DNA from: Cognatilysobacter terrigena
Lineage (GTDB): Bacteria; Pseudomonadota; Gammaproteobacteria; Xanthomonadales; Xanthomonadaceae
DNA: 64,000 bases
NCBI RefSeq assembly: GCF_004361065.1
Contig: NZ_SELT01000007.1
Location: forward strand, 1 to 64,000
Direction of reading: 5' to 3'
Part shown: piece by piece, positions 8,959-22,894 of the stretch
How positions within the stretch are numbered: the first letter of the stretch is position 1
How the letters are laid out: each line of letters starts with the position of its first letter
Notes under the pieces: model-generated
The model's input: the letters and a program-made list of their open reading frames with translations, nothing else
Told to the model about the DNA's origin: nothing
Database searches by the model: none
Translations under genes and position numbers: made by a program

Positions 8959-9696
8959 ATGAACGCCCGTTTGTCGACCGCCGCGATCGCCCTCCTTCTA
9001 CTGGCGGCGCCTTCGGTGCATGCAGCGGACCAGGGCAGCCAACCCGACGCGCGCTCCCTCGAGTACGAGATGGCGTTCCGCGGCCATCCCGACCTTGAGT
9101 TCCGCATGTACGGCGTTCAGGCGTATGGTCGTAAGCAGTACGATCGCGCGCTCGTACTCCTGCGACGTGCCGCGCACTTCGGCGACAAGCCTTCGCAGGG
9201 GCTGATCGCGGAGATGTACGCGCTCGGCCAGGGCGTTCCCCCGGATATGGCGCTGGCCTACGCATGGATGGATCTTGCCGCCGAGCGCGGGTATCGCGAC
9301 TTCATCGTGCGTCGGGAACGCTACTGGGCGCGTATGACGGAGGCCGACCGCGCTCGTGCGCTCGAAGTCGGTCAGTCGGTTTACGCCGAATACGGCGACG
9401 ACGTCGCAAAGCCGCGCTTCGCCGATCAGTTGCGTCGTGAATCCCACAACGGGGTGGGCAGCCGGACGGGCTACAACAGCAACGCCCGGATCAAGATTCC
9501 CAGCCAATACGGCGTGCAGACCGTCGACGGCACGCTTCTCAACAGTCTCGAGTACTGGAATGCCGACCAGTACTGGGCGTTGCAGGATGCGCTGTGGAAG
9601 GAGCCCGGTGGTCACGTCGATGCCGGCGAACTGCAGGATGTCCGGTCCGCGCCGGCCGCGTCGTCCGACGCCACGCGCGCCGGCGACGACCGCTAG
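8959..9696 (+). CDS. Exported Sel1-like repeat protein
   Basis: 245 residues. Residues 1-22 form a signal peptide ending AAPSVHA. Residues about 55-115 contain Sel1-type helical repeats (KQYDRALVLLRRAAHFGDKPSQ; GLIAEMYALGQGVPPDMALAYAWMDLAAERG), a protein-interaction solenoid. The remaining 110 residues are unlike any family I know and include an Arg/Asn-rich stretch and a Tyr/Trp-rich segment (YWNADQYWALQDALW). Divergent from rep across 145 bases that should carry both promoters, and 29 bases upstream of tdk, so they may be cotranscribed. Confidence 0.8.
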   Translation: MNARLSTAAIALLLLAAPSVHAADQGSQPDARSLEYEMAFRGHPDLEFRMYGVQAYGRKQYDRALVLLRRAAHFGDKPSQGLIAEMYALGQGVPPDMALAYAWMDLAAERGYRDFIVRRERYWARMTEADRARALEVGQSVYAEYGDDVAKPRFADQLRRESHNGVGSRTGYNSNARIKIPSQYGVQTVDGTLLNSLEYWNADQYWALQDALWKEPGGHVDAGELQDVRSAPAASSDATRAGDDR

Positions 9697-9725
9697 CGTC
9701 GTCGTCGCCGGCGTAAACTGACGCG

Positions 9726-10355
9726 ATGGCGAAGCTGTATTTCTACTACTCGGCGATGAACGCCGGTAAGACCACCACGCTGCTGCAGTCCGCGCACAAC
9801 TACGCGGAGCGCGGCATGCGTACGTTCGTCCTGACGCCCGCGCTCGACGATCGCGCGGGGCGCGGCGTAGTGGCCTCGCGCATCGGCCTTTCGTCGCAGG
9901 CGACGGCGTTCTCGCGTGACGACGATCTCGAACGCTGCGTCCGCCACGACATCGACGAACATGGCCCGTTGCATTGCGTGCTCGTCGACGAAGCGCAGTT
10001 CCTGACGAAGGCGCAGGTCTGGCAGCTCACCGAGATCGTCGACGCGCTGCGCGTCCCGGTGCTCTGCTACGGGTTGCGTACGGATTTCCGCGGCGAACTG
10101 TTCGAAGGCAGCCAGTATCTGCTCGCCTGGGCGGACGAGATCGACGAGATCAAGACGATCTGCCACACCGGCAAGAAAGCGACGATGACGGTGCGTGTCG
10201 ATGAGCAGGGCCGCGCGGTGCAGGACGGCCCGCAGGTCGAGATCGGCGGCAACGAGCGTTACGTCTCGGTGTCGCGCGCGCAGTTCAAGAAGGTCATGCG
10301 CGGCGAAGGCACGATCGAGCCGATGCAGGTGCCGTTTCCGTTCGACGCCGCGTAA
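9726..10355 (+). CDS. tdk: Thymidine kinase
   Basis: 209 residues of the type II thymidine kinase family, which phosphorylates deoxythymidine in salvage. P-loop MNAGKT at 11-16, the DE-box VDEAQFL near 87-93 and the substrate lasso [12 protein letters not shown] near 174-184 are present. The family's zinc site is eroded: the first cluster is CHTGKK (only Cys146 kept) and the second is SRAQ at 183-186 where C..H is usual, so zinc binding is doubtful. The gene converges on the kinase gene with 20 bases between stops. Confidence 0.93.
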   Translation: MAKLYFYYSAMNAGKTTTLLQSAHNYAERGMRTFVLTPALDDRAGRGVVASRIGLSSQATAFSRDDDLERCVRHDIDEHGPLHCVLVDEAQFLTKAQVWQLTEIVDALRVPVLCYGLRTDFRGELFEGSQYLLAWADEIDEIKTICHTGKKATMTVRVDEQGRAVQDGPQVEIGGNERYVSVSRAQFKKVMRGEGTIEPMQVPFPFDAA

Positions 10356-10375
10356 CGCGCGCCGCGCTCCGCTGC

Positions 10376-13219
<2,844 letters not shown>

Positions 13220-13240
13220 GATCCGACCGCGCGCCGCGTA

Positions 13241-13816
13241 TCAGGCGGCCTGCTCGTCGCCTTCCAGGCTCGCGAGCAGGAACAGGCGCGCCTTCTGCCA
13301 GTCGCGGCGGATCGAGCGCTCGGAGCGATCCTGCAGCGCGGCGATCTCCAGTTCCGACAGGCCACCGAAATAGCGAAGCTCGACCACCTGCGCGAGACGC
13401 GGGTCCACCGCGGCGAGCTTGTCAAGCGCGCCGTCGAGCGCGAGCAGGTCTTCGTCGAGGCGGATCGCGCCTTCGCCGTCTTCGGGAATCGACGTGACGC
13501 GCTCGAGGCCGCCGCCGCGCTTCTGCGCGAGGCGCTGGCGCACGTGGTCGACGACGACGCTGCGCATCGCCGTGGCGGCGTACGCGAAGAAGTGCGCACG
13601 GTCGCCGAACTGCGCGCCGTGGCTGCCGATGAGCTTGAGGTAGGCCTCGTGGACGAGCGCGGTCGCGTCGAGCGTCTGCTCCTGTTGTCCGGCGAGCTGG
13701 CGACGCGCCATGGCGTGCAGTTCGTCGTAGAGCGTGCCGAGTACGCGATCGAGCGCCTCGCGGTTGCCATCGCGCGCGGCGTCCAGCCAGTTCGTGATGT
13801 CCGCGGCGTCCGTCAT
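13241..13816 (-). CDS. ECF sigma factor, kinase-associated group (TIGR02999 type)
   Basis: 191 residues. Region 2 is marked by ATALVHEAYLKLIG and the region 2.4-like AYAATAMRSVVVDHVRQRLAQ; region 4 by VVELRYFGGLSELEIAAL with a helix-turn-helix. The sequence fits the family annotated as TIGR02999 (ECF43), which typically lies beside Ser/Thr kinases and has no classical anti-sigma factor. That is the arrangement here, with the kinase gene 21 bases downstream. The upstream neighbour mutM ends... rather, mutM lies upstream on the same strand and ends 91 bases from this start, leaving room for a promoter. Confidence 0.9.
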   Translation of the reverse strand: MTDAADITNWLDAARDGNREALDRVLGTLYDELHAMARRQLAGQQEQTLDATALVHEAYLKLIGSHGAQFGDRAHFFAYAATAMRSVVVDHVRQRLAQKRGGGLERVTSIPEDGEGAIRLDEDLLALDGALDKLAAVDPRLAQVVELRYFGGLSELEIAALQDRSERSIRRDWQKARLFLLASLEGDEQAA

Positions 13817-13907
13817 GGGCTACGTCCTCCGTTACGGACTATACGCCGCCGACCGGTACCCACCGTGGGCCGGAAGGCATGGAAGGCGGGCTCCGTTGGA
13901 CCGGCGG

Positions 13908-14720
13908 TCAGCGTTGGCAGGCCGGACACCAGACGCTTGCACGTTGCCCGATGGCCGCCTGCTTCAGCGTCCGGCCGCAGGTGGGGCAGGGCTCGCCGCC
14001 GCGGCCGTACACCGCGAGCTCCTGCTCGAAGTAGCCGGGCGCGCCATCCGGGCTGATGAAGTCGCGCAGGGTCGTGCCGCCGCGGCCGATGGCGTAGGCG
14101 AGGATGGCCTTCACGGCATCGGCCAGCCGGGCGTAGCGGTCGCGCGAGACCTTGCCGGCGGCGCGAAGCGGCGAGATCCCGGCGCGGAACAGCGCCTCGG
14201 CCGCGTAGATGTTGCCGACGCCCACCACCACCGCCTGATCCATCAGGAAGATCTTCACCGGCGCCGTGCGGCCGCGCGACAGGCGGAACAGCCAGTCGCC
14301 ATCGAACGCATCCGACAGCGGCTCCGGGCCGAGGTCGGCGAGCAGCTCGTGTGTCTCGCCGGGCGGCTGCCAGAGCAGGCAGCCGAACCGGCGTGGATCG
14401 TTGAAGCGCAGCACGCGGCCGGAATCGAGCGACAGGTCGACGTGGTCGTGCGCGCGCAGCGGCGTGTCGGCCGGCAGTACGCGCAGCGAACCCGACATCC
14501 CCAGATGCAGCAGCGCGCTGCCGACGGCGGTGTCGAGCAGCAGGTACTTCGCGCGACGACGCACCGCATCGACGCGCTGGCCCGGCAGCAGGTTCGACAC
14601 TTCCGGCGGGATCGGCCAGCGCAGGTCGGGGCGTCGCAGCATCACCTGCATGACGCGACGGCCTTCGACGTGCGGGGCGAGGCCGCGTCGCGTGGTTTCG
14701 ACTTCGGGCAGTTCGGGCAT
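13908..14720 (-). CDS. mutM: Formamidopyrimidine-DNA glycosylase MutM
   Basis: 270 residues from the ATG at 14720, chosen because the mature enzyme must begin with Pro2-Glu3 (MPELPEVE), the catalytic nucleophile and acid. An in-frame ATG 51 bases further upstream would bury them. The enzyme excises 8-oxoguanine and formamidopyrimidines. The helix-two-turn-helix region and the C-terminal zinc finger (CPTC then CPAC, 16 residues apart) are intact, as is the ring-binding Arg in the finger tip. Divergent from the desaturase gene. Confidence 0.96.
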   Translation of the reverse strand: MPELPEVETTRRGLAPHVEGRRVMQVMLRRPDLRWPIPPEVSNLLPGQRVDAVRRRAKYLLLDTAVGSALLHLGMSGSLRVLPADTPLRAHDHVDLSLDSGRVLRFNDPRRFGCLLWQPPGETHELLADLGPEPLSDAFDGDWLFRLSRGRTAPVKIFLMDQAVVVGVGNIYAAEALFRAGISPLRAAGKVSRDRYARLADAVKAILAYAIGRGGTTLRDFISPDGAPGYFEQELAVYGRGGEPCPTCGRTLKQAAIGQRASVWCPACQR

Positions 14721-14933
14721 CGCGGCGTCGCACGGGCGGGTCCGCTTGCAAGGTGGCGGCGCCGTCGCCATCTCGCAAGGCGCCCGCCGCTTTCACATGG
14801 CGGTGCGCTGTCGCGTGCGTGAACCGCTGTGCCGTCCGCAGTTCCTGGACGGCTGCGGTGCATACGGCGGTGGCATGATGCGTACGTCGCCCGCGCGACC
14901 GGCCCCGCGGCCGCTTCCCCCTCGGAGTGTTCG

Positions 14934-16139
14934 ATGTCTTCTTCCCTCAGCGATTTCCTGGTCGGCGGCGCGTTGCAGCTGGGCTGGGGATCGATGCTGG
15001 TCTACCTGCTGGTGGCCACGCAGATCACCATCTTCACCGTCACCCTTTACCTGCACCGGTCGCAGGCGCACCGCGCGGTGGATTTCCACCCGGTGCTCGC
15101 GCACTTCTTCCGTTTCTGGTGCTGGCTCACCACCTCGATGATCACCAAGGAGTGGGCGGCGATCCATCGCAAGCACCACGCCAAGTGCGAGACCGAAGAG
15201 GATCCGCACAGCCCGCAGATCAAGGGCATCAAGACCGTGTTCTGGCGCGGCGTCGAGCTCTATCGCGAAGCGCGTGCGCAGCGCGAGGACATCGAGAAGT
15301 ACGGCAAGGGCTGCCCGGACGACTGGATCGAGCGCAAGCTCTACACGCCGTTCGCGACGATGGGTCCGACGGTGCTGCTGTTCCTCAGCTTCTTCCTGTT
15401 CGGTTTCAAGGGCATCGCCGTGTGGGCGATCCAGATGGCGTGGATCCCGTTCTGGGCGGCCGGCGTCGTCAATGGCCTCGGCCACTGGTGGGGCTACCGC
15501 AACTTCGAGACCACCGACACCGCGACCAACCTCACGCCGTGGGGCGTGTGGATCGGCGGCGAAGAGCTGCACAACAACCACCACGCATTCCCGTCGTCGG
15601 CGAAGTTCGCGCTGCGCAAGTGGGAATTCGACATCGGCTGGTTCGCGCTGCGCGGATTCGAGGCGGTCGGCCTTGCAAAGGTGCTGCGCGTCGCGCCGTC
15701 GCTGGACGTGCGCCCGAACATCGACATGCCGGACGCCGAGACGCTCAAGGCGCTGCTCGCCATCCGCTTCCAGGCGATGACCGACTACTACCGCGGCGTC
15801 ACCCTGCCGGCGTTGCGCGAGGAAGCTGCGGCCGCCGGCGCGAAGATGCGCGCGGTGCTGCCGCGCCCACTGCGCAAGGGTCTGGCCGATGGCGGCCGCT
15901 GGCTCGACGACGAGAAGAAGGCACGCCTGCAGGCGTTCCTCGCCGAACGTCCGAAGCTGGCCACGCTCGCGGAATATCGCGCGCGCCTCGCCGCGGTACT
16001 CGACGACCGCTCGCACGACGCCAAGGCCACGCTCGCCCGTCTGCACGCGTGGTGCCAGGAGGCCGAGGCCAGCGGCATCGCCTCGCTGCAGCAGTTCTCG
16101 GCGCGCATGAAGGGCTATGCGCTCGCGTCCGCGCACTGA
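14934..16139 (+). CDS. Membrane fatty acid (acyl-CoA) desaturase
   Basis: 401 residues from the ATG at 14934, which has GGAG 7 bases upstream; an ATG 105 bases earlier would add an implausible Arg-rich leader. Three histidine boxes mark the di-iron site of integral membrane desaturases: HRSQAH, HRKHH and HNNHH. Hydrophobic pairs lie between them. It introduces a double bond into acyl chains, probably tuning membrane fluidity. The 150-residue C-terminal extension is charged and soluble. The following EF-hand gene starts 1 base after the stop. Confidence 0.9.
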   Translation: MSSSLSDFLVGGALQLGWGSMLVYLLVATQITIFTVTLYLHRSQAHRAVDFHPVLAHFFRFWCWLTTSMITKEWAAIHRKHHAKCETEEDPHSPQIKGIKTVFWRGVELYREARAQREDIEKYGKGCPDDWIERKLYTPFATMGPTVLLFLSFFLFGFKGIAVWAIQMAWIPFWAAGVVNGLGHWWGYRNFETTDTATNLTPWGVWIGGEELHNNHHAFPSSAKFALRKWEFDIGWFALRGFEAVGLAKVLRVAPSLDVRPNIDMPDAETLKALLAIRFQAMTDYYRGVTLPALREEAAAAGAKMRAVLPRPLRKGLADGGRWLDDEKKARLQAFLAERPKLATLAEYRARLAAVLDDRSHDAKATLARLHAWCQEAEASGIASLQQFSARMKGYALASAH

Positions 16140-16140
16140 C

Positions 16141-16500
16141 GTGCGACACGGCATTCGCCACCTCGGGGCCGCGCTCATCTGCGCGGCCTCGTCGTTTGCA
16201 GGCCTCGCATTCGCCGCCGGGCCGGTGACGTCGAGCAGCGATTACCTCTCGCGCATGGACACCGACGGCGACAAGCGCGTGTCGCTCGCGGAGTTCCAGG
16301 CGTGGATGGGCTACGCGTTCGAACGCATGGACGTGAACCATGACGGCACCGTGTCGCAGGCCGAACTGCCCGGCGGCCGCGGCAAGCCGATCTCGCTGGC
16401 GGAGCATCGCGCTGCACTCGCGGCACGATTCGCGAAGCAGGACGTCAACCACGACGGTGTGCTCGACGCGCGCGAACTCGCGGCACCGCCACAGCGCTGA
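16141..16500 (+). CDS. Exported EF-hand calcium-binding protein
   Basis: 119 residues from a GTG at 16141, which directly follows the desaturase stop and places a clean signal peptide (RHGIRHLGAALICAASSFAGLAFA) at the N-terminus. An ATG at 16117 in the same frame would overlap the desaturase. Three EF-hand loops are visible: DTDGDKRVSLAE, DVNHDGTVSQAE and DVNHDGVLDARE, all with acidic residues at the ligand positions. A periplasmic calcium-binding protein of unknown role, tightly coupled to both neighbours. Confidence 0.85.
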   Translation: MRHGIRHLGAALICAASSFAGLAFAAGPVTSSSDYLSRMDTDGDKRVSLAEFQAWMGYAFERMDVNHDGTVSQAELPGGRGKPISLAEHRAALAARFAKQDVNHDGVLDARELAAPPQR

Positions 16501-17367
16501 ATGAAGCCGCCGGCGATCGATGGCGTCGGCGCGAGCCGCGTGCAGCTGCGGCCGGGTGATGGCCTGACCGTGCTCGACGCCTTGTGCGCGCGGTTCCCGG
16601 CGGTCGATCGCGCCACGTGGACGTCGCGGTTCCTGCGTGGTCGCGTGCTGGATGCGAACGGCGTCGCACTGGATGTATCGACCGCACTCGTCCGCGGTGG
16701 CGACGTCTTCTATTACCGCGAAGTGCGGGACGAGGAGGCGTGCAGCGGTGTCGAAACGCTGCTGCATGTCGACGACGACATTGCCGTGGTGGACAAGCCG
16801 CATGGGCTCGCGGTGATGCCGGCCGGGCGCTTCGTGCACGACACGTTGTTGGCGCGGCTCGTCCGCAGGCTTGGCATCGACGACATCGCGCCGCTGCATC
16901 GGATCGATCGCGATACGGCGGGGCTGGTGATGTTCTCCCTGCGTGCGACGTCGCGCGACGCCTATCTCGACCTGTTTCGCAGTCGCGCGATTCACAAGCG
17001 CTACGAGGCGATTGCGCCACCGTTGCCGCATCTCGCGTTCCCACTCGAACGCAGCAGTCGCCTCGAGCCAGGCGCGCGGTTTCCTGCGATGCAGGAGGTC
17101 GACGGTACGCCGAACAGTTGTAGCCGGGTCGATGTTCTCGAGCGCGGAGAAATCTTGTGGCGTTACACGCTCGAGCCGGTCACGGGGCGCAAGCACCAGC
17201 TCCGCGTGCATATGGCGGCGCTGGGGGCGGCGATCGCGAATGATCCGTTGTATGGGGGCGTCATCACGGGTGATGGCGCGCCGCTAGCGCTTCTTGCGCG
17301 GTCGATTCGGTTTGAGGATCCGCTTAATGGGCGGCGGCGCGTGTTCGAGAGTTCGTTGTCTCTCTAG
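16501..17367 (+). CDS. RluA-family RNA pseudouridine synthase
   Basis: 288 residues; the ATG is the base after the EF-hand stop, so translation is coupled. The catalytic motif HRIDRDTAGL, with the essential Asp, is near residue 124-133. The family motif GRKHQLRVHM is near 233-242. An S4-like region precedes the catalytic domain. It isomerises uridine in rRNA or tRNA; which site cannot be told from sequence. The last gene of a three-gene run starting with the desaturase. Confidence 0.9.
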   Translation: MKPPAIDGVGASRVQLRPGDGLTVLDALCARFPAVDRATWTSRFLRGRVLDANGVALDVSTALVRGGDVFYYREVRDEEACSGVETLLHVDDDIAVVDKPHGLAVMPAGRFVHDTLLARLVRRLGIDDIAPLHRIDRDTAGLVMFSLRATSRDAYLDLFRSRAIHKRYEAIAPPLPHLAFPLERSSRLEPGARFPAMQEVDGTPNSCSRVDVLERGEILWRYTLEPVTGRKHQLRVHMAALGAAIANDPLYGGVITGDGAPLALLARSIRFEDPLNGRRRVFESSLSL

Positions 17368-17392
17368 TCGCTGGGGTTCGCGGGGAGCAACA

Positions 17393-17580
17393 GCGTTTCG
17401 TCCGCTGACGCGGCCGAGTTACTTTCTTTGCTGGTGCAAAGAAAGGTAACCAAAGAAAGCACCTTCCTCGACGAATCTACAGCTCGCGACCGGTAGCACT
17501 CTCGCGATCGCCACACTCGGCATCCTGCCTCGGGTGGCGACGGCCGACGTCCTGTCGGCCGCCCCTTCGGGGTCTCTACG
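17393..17580 (+). repeat. Dispersed palindromic repeat, copy A
   Basis: 188 bases nearly identical to 51507-51694. The core at 17418-17450 is GTTACTTTCTTTGC, a 4-base loop and GCAAAGAAAGGTAAC, an almost perfect hairpin, followed by a conserved ~110-base GC-rich segment ending in GGCCGCCCCTTCGGGG. Lies between convergent genes (pseudouridine synthase and GST). It occupies most of the gap 17368-17665. Confidence 0.85.
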
Positions 17581-17665
17581 ACTGGTGTAGCGGTTGCGGT
17601 ACTTAAAGGCAAAGGACTTCGCACTGCCCGTGCGCTGCCCAAAAATACGTGTCGCCAACGAACTG

Positions 17666-18352
17666 CTACTTCGCCGGCGCCCCGAACAGCACCTTCCGCT
17701 CCTCGTCCGTCATCGGCTTCGCGTACGACGCCTGTGCATCGGCGTACACGCGCTTGGTCGCCTCGCGCTCGCCCACCTGTGCGAACCAGCGCTTGAGGTG
17801 GGGCGTGTCGTCGAGGTTCTGCTTGTGCGCTTCGTGCGGGACGATCCACGGGTAGATCGCCATGTCGGCGATGGAATACGCGTCGCCGGCGACGAACTCG
17901 CGGTCGGCCAGGCGCTTGTCGAGCACGCCGTACAGGCGCGCGGTTTCGCGGGTGTAGCGGTCGATCGCGTACGGCACCTTTTCCGGTGCGTAGACGTTGA
18001 AGTGGCCGTTCTGCCCGGCCATCGGACCGAGCCCGCCCATCTGCCAGAACAGCCACTGCAGCACTTCGGTGCGGCCGCGGAGGTCCTGCGGGATGAAGCG
18101 GCCGGTCTTGTCGGCGAGATAGAGCAGGATCGCGCCGGATTCGAACAGCGGGAGCGGGCCGCCGCCGTCGGCGGGTGCGTGGTCGACGATCGCGGGGATG
18201 CGGTTGTTCGGCGCGATGGCGAGGAACTCGGGCTTGAACTGCTCGCCCGCGCGGATGTCGACCGGAAGGATGCGGTGCTCCAGGCCCGTCTCTTCGAGGA
18301 ACAGGCGGATCTTGTAGCCGTTGGGCGTGGCCCAGTAGTGCAGGTCGATCAT
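17666..18352 (-). CDS. YfcG/Ure2-like glutathione transferase family protein
   Basis: 228 residues from the ATG at 18352, which has GGAG 6 bases upstream; another ATG at 18364 is possible. Thioredoxin-like N-terminal domain with the TPNGYKI motif typical of the Nu-class/YfcG group, where a Thr-Asn pair replaces the classical Tyr/Ser, then NNRIPAIVDH and ESGAILLYLA, and an all-helical C-terminal domain. E. coli YfcG reduces disulfides with glutathione; this function is inferred here. Convergent with the pseudouridine synthase, with repeat copy A between. Confidence 0.88.
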   Translation of the reverse strand: MIDLHYWATPNGYKIRLFLEETGLEHRILPVDIRAGEQFKPEFLAIAPNNRIPAIVDHAPADGGGPLPLFESGAILLYLADKTGRFIPQDLRGRTEVLQWLFWQMGGLGPMAGQNGHFNVYAPEKVPYAIDRYTRETARLYGVLDKRLADREFVAGDAYSIADMAIYPWIVPHEAHKQNLDDTPHLKRWFAQVGEREATKRVYADAQASYAKPMTDEERKVLFGAPAK

Positions 18353-18505
18353 GTCCGGCTCCATGCAGGGGAAGCCGCGATGCTAGGCCTGCAGTGCGAC
18401 ACCGGCGTCGTCGCTCCGCGCACGCAGCGTTGCGGCGGCCGTGGCGATTGATCGGTTCGCGACGACGCACGCGCTAGCGTCGACGCCTCCGTCCGGGGCC
18501 CGGCC

Positions 18506-19879
18506 ATGCACCGACACACCGACCGCACGCCGCCGTCGCCACACGCACCGCACGTGCTGCGTCCGTCGCGTCGCGCGCCCGCGCCAGGCCTGCCCTCGCG
18601 CCTGCGCGAAGCGATCGAGCCGTTGCCCGACATCGACGATCCCGCGTTCGCCGAAGCGTTCGACCGCTACGCCCACTGTCGCGTCGTGCTGCTCGGCGAG
18701 GCGAGCCACGGCACGTCCGAGTTCTATCGCGCGCGCGCCGCGATCACGAAGCGGCTGGTGGAGCGACACGGCTTCCGCATCGTCGCCGTCGAGGCCGACT
18801 GGCCGGATGCCGCCGTCATCGATCGCCACGTCCGCCACCGCGCGCCGAATGCCGACGCCGAGCCGCCGTTCACCCGCTTCCCGACGTGGATGTGGCGCAA
18901 CGCGGAAGTCGCCGAACTGTTCCGCTGGATGCGCCACTTCAACGAACCGCGCGACGCCCGCGACCGCGCCGGGTTCTACGGCCTCGATCTCTACAGCCTC
19001 GGCGCGTCGATGCGCGCCGTCATCGACTATCTCGACGACGTCGACCCCGACACCGCCGCGCTCGCCCGCAAGCGCTATGCCTGTCTGACGCCGTGGGCCA
19101 AGGAGCCCGCGCACTACGGCCTCGCCGCGCTCACGCACGAGCAGGCCCGCTGCGAGGACGCCGTACTGTCGATGCTGCGGGAGATGCTGGAGAAGCGCCT
19201 GGAATTCGCGCGGCTCGACGGCGCCGACGCGTTCGAGGCCGAGCAGAACGCACGACTCGTCGCCAATGCGGAGAACTACTACCGCGCGATGTACCGCGGC
19301 GCGGCCGAGAGCTGGAACGTGCGCGATGCGCACATGGCCGAGACGCTGCTGCAGGTGCTGCGCGCGCGTGGGGAGACGTCGCGCGCCGTCGTCTGGGCGC
19401 ACAACTCGCATATCGGCGATGCACGGCAGACCGAGATGGGCCGCGAACGCGGCGAGCTCAACCTCGGCCAGCTGTGTCGCGAGCAGTTCGGGGACGATGC
19501 CGCGCTGATCGGCTTCGGTACCGACACCGGCACCGTCGCCGCGGCCAGCGACTGGGACGCGCCGATGCGCGTCATGCGCGTGAATTCCTCGATGGCCGAC
19601 AGCGTCGAGCGCCAGTTCGTCGATGCGGGCGAGCCGAGGGGTGTGCTGCACCTGCGGGATATCGAGCCGTCGCTGCGTCGCGAACTCGAACGCGAGCGGC
19701 TCGAACGCTTCATCGGCGTGATCTACCGGCCGGACACGGAACGCTGGAGCCATTACGCGGAAGCCTCGCTGGCGCGGCAGTTCGACGCCTACGTCTGGTT
19801 CGAGACCACGCGCGCCGTCGATGCACTCGAGGGCCCGCACGCCCGCGGCGTGCCCGAAACCTATCCGTTCGGCGTATGA
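18506..19879 (+). CDS. Erythromycin esterase family protein
   Basis: 457 residues. The GEASHGTSEFY motif near residue 70-80 and VAVEADWPDA near 101 are hallmarks of the erythromycin esterase superfamily (EreA-like), whose active site uses a His and Glu pair. Later VWAHNSHIGDA is also conserved. No signal peptide. True macrolide hydrolysis is shown for only a few members; many chromosomal homologues have unknown substrates, so resistance should not be assumed. Divergent from the GST gene. Confidence 0.88.
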   Translation: MHRHTDRTPPSPHAPHVLRPSRRAPAPGLPSRLREAIEPLPDIDDPAFAEAFDRYAHCRVVLLGEASHGTSEFYRARAAITKRLVERHGFRIVAVEADWPDAAVIDRHVRHRAPNADAEPPFTRFPTWMWRNAEVAELFRWMRHFNEPRDARDRAGFYGLDLYSLGASMRAVIDYLDDVDPDTAALARKRYACLTPWAKEPAHYGLAALTHEQARCEDAVLSMLREMLEKRLEFARLDGADAFEAEQNARLVANAENYYRAMYRGAAESWNVRDAHMAETLLQVLRARGETSRAVVWAHNSHIGDARQTEMGRERGELNLGQLCREQFGDDAALIGFGTDTGTVAAASDWDAPMRVMRVNSSMADSVERQFVDAGEPRGVLHLRDIEPSLRRELERERLERFIGVIYRPDTERWSHYAEASLARQFDAYVWFETTRAVDALEGPHARGVPETYPFGV

Positions 19880-19907
19880 GCCTGCGCGCCATGCGACACC
19901 ACACCGC

Positions 19908-20483
19908 ATGAGCGGCGATCCCACCATCGCCGGGCTGCTTCCCGCGTCGTGGCCGTGGACGCTGCTGGGTGCGGTGATCTACCCGGTGTGGCTCGCGGCG
20001 GGCGTCGCCGATGTGCTGGTGCACCGCCGCGACCGCATCGAAGTCCACACCGGTACGCACGAATCGTGGATGCACGTCGCGATGTGCATCCAGATGGGCA
20101 TTCCGGTGCTGCTCGTGCTGTTCCTGGACGTGACCGTGCCGGTGTTCCTCATCGCGACGGCCGCGGTCGTCGTGCACGGCTGGACCTCATGGCGCGACGC
20201 GCGCTTCGCCGATCGCGTGCGGCACATCGGCCCGCTGGAGCAGAAGGTGCACGTCGCGCTCGATGCCGTGCCGTGGCTCGGCCTGCTGCTGCTCGCGCTG
20301 CTGCATGCGCCGGCGCTGCGCGGCCTCGTCGGTGCGGGCGCGGCCGACTGGTCGTGGCGATGGCGCGACCCGCCGGTCCCGACCGCGGCGATCGTCGCGG
20401 TCGTCGTCAGTGCCTTCGCCTTCGGCCTGATGCCGTCGGTGCTCGAGCTGCGTCGCGCCTATCGCACGGTGCGCGCGCTGTAA
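19908..20483 (+). CDS. Hypothetical polytopic membrane protein
   Basis: 191 residues from the ATG at 19908. Hydrophobic segments at about residues 10-32, 50-75, 100-120 and 150-172 predict four to five membrane helices. A His-rich loop [21 protein letters not shown]... lies between the first two. I do not recognise the family. It starts 29 bases after the esterase stop and ends 49 bases before acs, so it could belong to either transcript. Confidence 0.7.
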   Translation: MSGDPTIAGLLPASWPWTLLGAVIYPVWLAAGVADVLVHRRDRIEVHTGTHESWMHVAMCIQMGIPVLLVLFLDVTVPVFLIATAAVVVHGWTSWRDARFADRVRHIGPLEQKVHVALDAVPWLGLLLLALLHAPALRGLVGAGAADWSWRWRDPPVPTAAIVAVVVSAFAFGLMPSVLELRRAYRTVRAL

Positions 20484-20532
20484 CCCGTCATCGCGCTCCG
20501 GCACACTGCGCGCACTGTCCGAGGAGCCGCCC

Positions 20533-22478
<1,946 letters not shown>

Positions 22479-22482
<4 letters not shown>

Positions 22483-22797
22483 CGCGCGATGCCTCGGCAT
22501 CGCGTAATGCGGGGACACCGTCGCGCATGGTCTCAGCGATCGGTGGTGGCGTGCTTGGCGCTGTTGTCGCATGCATGGCGAAGGGTTGCTGATCGGCATC
22601 GATCAGATGGACCCCGGTTTCGACGAGTTGTCGGTGCCGATCGACGCGATCCGCGGCATCGCGCTGCTGTTCGTCGATGCGCTGATGCTGACGAGCTCCG
22701 GCGGCGCGGTGCGTCTGATCGTGTTGCCCTGGGCGGCGTCGGCGCCGCACTCGGCACGTTCGCGGGCTGGTGTAGCGCGCGGCAAGCATTGCGCTGA
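22479..22797 (+). pseudogene. Possible frameshifted small membrane protein
   Basis: Downstream of acs, coding-like sequence changes frame. An ATG overlapping the acs stop starts a 37-codon ORF; from 22571 another frame reads well (LLIGIDQMDPGFDELSVPID, then a hydrophobic stretch); from about 22727 a third frame reads ALGGVGAALGTFAGWCSARQ to a stop at 22797. Third-position GC is high across the middle part. This could be one small membrane protein gene broken by two frameshifts or just open non-coding sequence. The rest of 22798-22894 shows nothing. Confidence 0.25.
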
Positions 22798-22894
22798 GGT
22801 CGTGCTGCGTCGCCTCTCGATGACAAGGTGAACTTGCATCACCCACAACGCGCGGGGCGTTGCGAAACCGTGCGTCGACGCTCTGCCCGCGCCG

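Noticed and set aside
17419-17658. 79-residue ORF in repeat copy A resembling one in copy B (GYLSLHQQRK ends)
   Set aside because: The similarity comes from the shared palindromic repeat; flanking parts differ, no ribosome binding site.
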